Source of the DNA: Candidatus Sumerlaeota bacterium
Lineage (GTDB): Bacteria > Sumerlaeota > T1SED10-198M
Assembly (NCBI GenBank): GCA_003554345.1
Contig: PWGE01000430.1
Span: 1 to 7,516 of the forward strand
Reading direction: 5' to 3'
DNA length: 7,516 bases
In this document: positions 6,811-7,516 of the stretch, piece after piece
Layout: every line of letters starts with the position of its first letter
Numbering within the stretch: position 1 is the stretch's first letter
Made by a program: the position numbers and the translations under genes
The notes under the pieces: model-generated
What the model was told of the DNA's origin: nothing
The model's input: the letters and a program-made list of their open reading frames with translations, nothing else
Databases searched by the model: none

Positions 6811-7516
6811 TCATTGAAAATTGTGTTGGGCAATTTCATATCTTTTCTCCCAGTAAGCAACTTTATCTTCATTATCTATGGCACGATAGATATCCATGAT
6901 ATGATTTATATACTGCGCTTTATATGGATACTGAATATGAGCTTTTATGGCATACTTCAGAGCAGGGACATACTCCTCTTCCTGGTAATAATATAAAGAG
7001 AGAAGAAAAGAAGCATACGGAAAATATTCAAGATAGGTCTTGTTTTCATGCAAAAATTCAATTTTTCTCTGGCGGGGAATAGCAGCATACTGTATGGCTG
7101 CCAGCGTAGTACGTTCTTTTATGGGAAGCCTGTTCCATTTTCTGAGTTCCCGCGCCACCGCCGTTGCGTTCTGTGCCTGCACATTCATTTCTATAGCAGC
7201 CTTACGGTAATGGGATAAAGAGGTTAAAAAAGTCACCAGGAGGAGCATTAAAAAACCAAGGACAAGCAGGACTCTTTTTAACGTGGAAAGATTCAAGTAA
7301 AAAAAAGAACGCGATGGCCAGGTAACACCCAATACCAGAACAAAAAGGAAGAAAAAGAGTTCATGGTAAAAATAATAGGAGAGGAGATTAAAAATGGCAA
7401 ACGCTCCCCACCCAAAAAACATTGCCGGTCGAGAAAAATCCGGGTACCTGGCAAAGTACAGGAGAGGAAAAAACAAAAAAAGGCAGAGGAAAATAGCGCC
7501 GAAAACACCCTTTTCC
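6811..7516 (-). CDS. O-antigen ligase/polymerase-like membrane protein with TPR-like tail (N-terminus beyond right edge)
   Basis: The frame is open to the right edge, so 234 C-terminal residues are visible and the N-terminus is missing. It continues past the TTG at 7476, which should not be taken as the start. The visible part begins with a hydrophobic segment, then a helix pair containing NLLSYYFYHELFFFLF followed by LGV. This resembles the last membrane helices of O-antigen ligase family (WaaL/Wzy-like) proteins, where a short aromatic/HE stretch precedes a hydrophobic helix ending in LG. A further membrane helix (LKRVLLVLGFLMLLLVTFL) is followed by about 140 soluble residues. Within these, a stretch near the C-terminus has TPR-like spacing (YYYQEEEYVPALKYAIKAH, then YPYKAQYINHIMDIYRA). 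C-terminal TPR extensions are common in large ligase-type proteins. The stop lies 13 bp before the WecA-like start, whose Shine-Dalgarno sequence overlaps it. Assignment rests on partial sequence and context, so it is moderate; another TPR membrane protein remains possible. Confidence 0.62.
   Translation of the reverse strand, partial: EKGVFGAIFLCLFLFFPLLYFARYPDFSRPAMFFGWGAFAIFNLLSYYFYHELFFFLFVLVLGVTWPSRSFFYLNLSTLKRVLLVLGFLMLLLVTFLTSLSHYRKAAIEMNVQAQNATAVARELRKWNRLPIKERTTLAAIQYAAIPRQRKIEFLHENKTYLEYFPYASFLLSLYYYQEEEYVPALKYAIKAHIQYPYKAQYINHIMDIYRAIDNEDKVAYWEKRYEIAQHNFQ

Noticed and set aside
7474-7476. TTG as the start of the rightmost gene
   Set aside because: The frame stays open to the window edge with hydrophobic sequence upstream, and the match to a ligase C-terminus implies that a large N-terminal part is missing.

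Overview
The window looks like chromosomal DNA from a bacterium with mid-40s percent GC (judged by eye). It carries five minus-strand genes packed end to end, one plus-strand membrane glycosyltransferase, and the start of miaA. The envelope-glycan genes resemble O-antigen or other polyprenol-linked glycan assembly, which suggests a Gram-negative type cell envelope. I cannot name the lineage. Nothing points to a phage, plasmid or transposon: I saw no transposase, integrase, tRNA, rRNA or CRISPR repeats.

Layout. 1-676 (minus): the first 225 residues of the tRNA dimethylallyltransferase MiaA; its C-terminus lies beyond the left edge. 693-2165 (plus): a 490-residue polytopic GT-C (ArnT/PMT-like) glycosyltransferase, divergent from miaA with only 16 bp between the start codons. 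2166-2220: a 55 bp convergent gap. 2221-7516 (minus, transcribed right to left): an O-antigen ligase/polymerase-like membrane protein with a TPR-like tail (N-terminus beyond the right edge), a WecA/TagO-family polyprenyl-phosphate sugar-1-phosphate transferase, a soluble PAS sensor histidine kinase, a bifunctional NAD(P)H-hydrate repair enzyme (Nnr), and a sugar-1-phosphate nucleotidyltransferase. These five are separated by 13 bp, a 14 bp overlap, 5 bp and a 4 bp ATGA overlap. They are therefore very probably one operon with translational coupling.

How the genes fit together. The nucleotidyltransferase would make an NDP-sugar. The WecA-like enzyme would start a lipid-linked glycan on undecaprenyl phosphate at the cytoplasmic face. 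The GT-C enzyme would add a sugar from a polyprenyl-phosphate donor on the outer face. The ligase/polymerase-like protein would polymerise or transfer the product. The kinase and the metabolite-repair enzyme are not obvious members of such a pathway. Their tight embedding is the most unusual aspect of the layout. I found no clearly novel system; the findings are leads of modest strength. No stretch longer than 300 bases lacks a gene.
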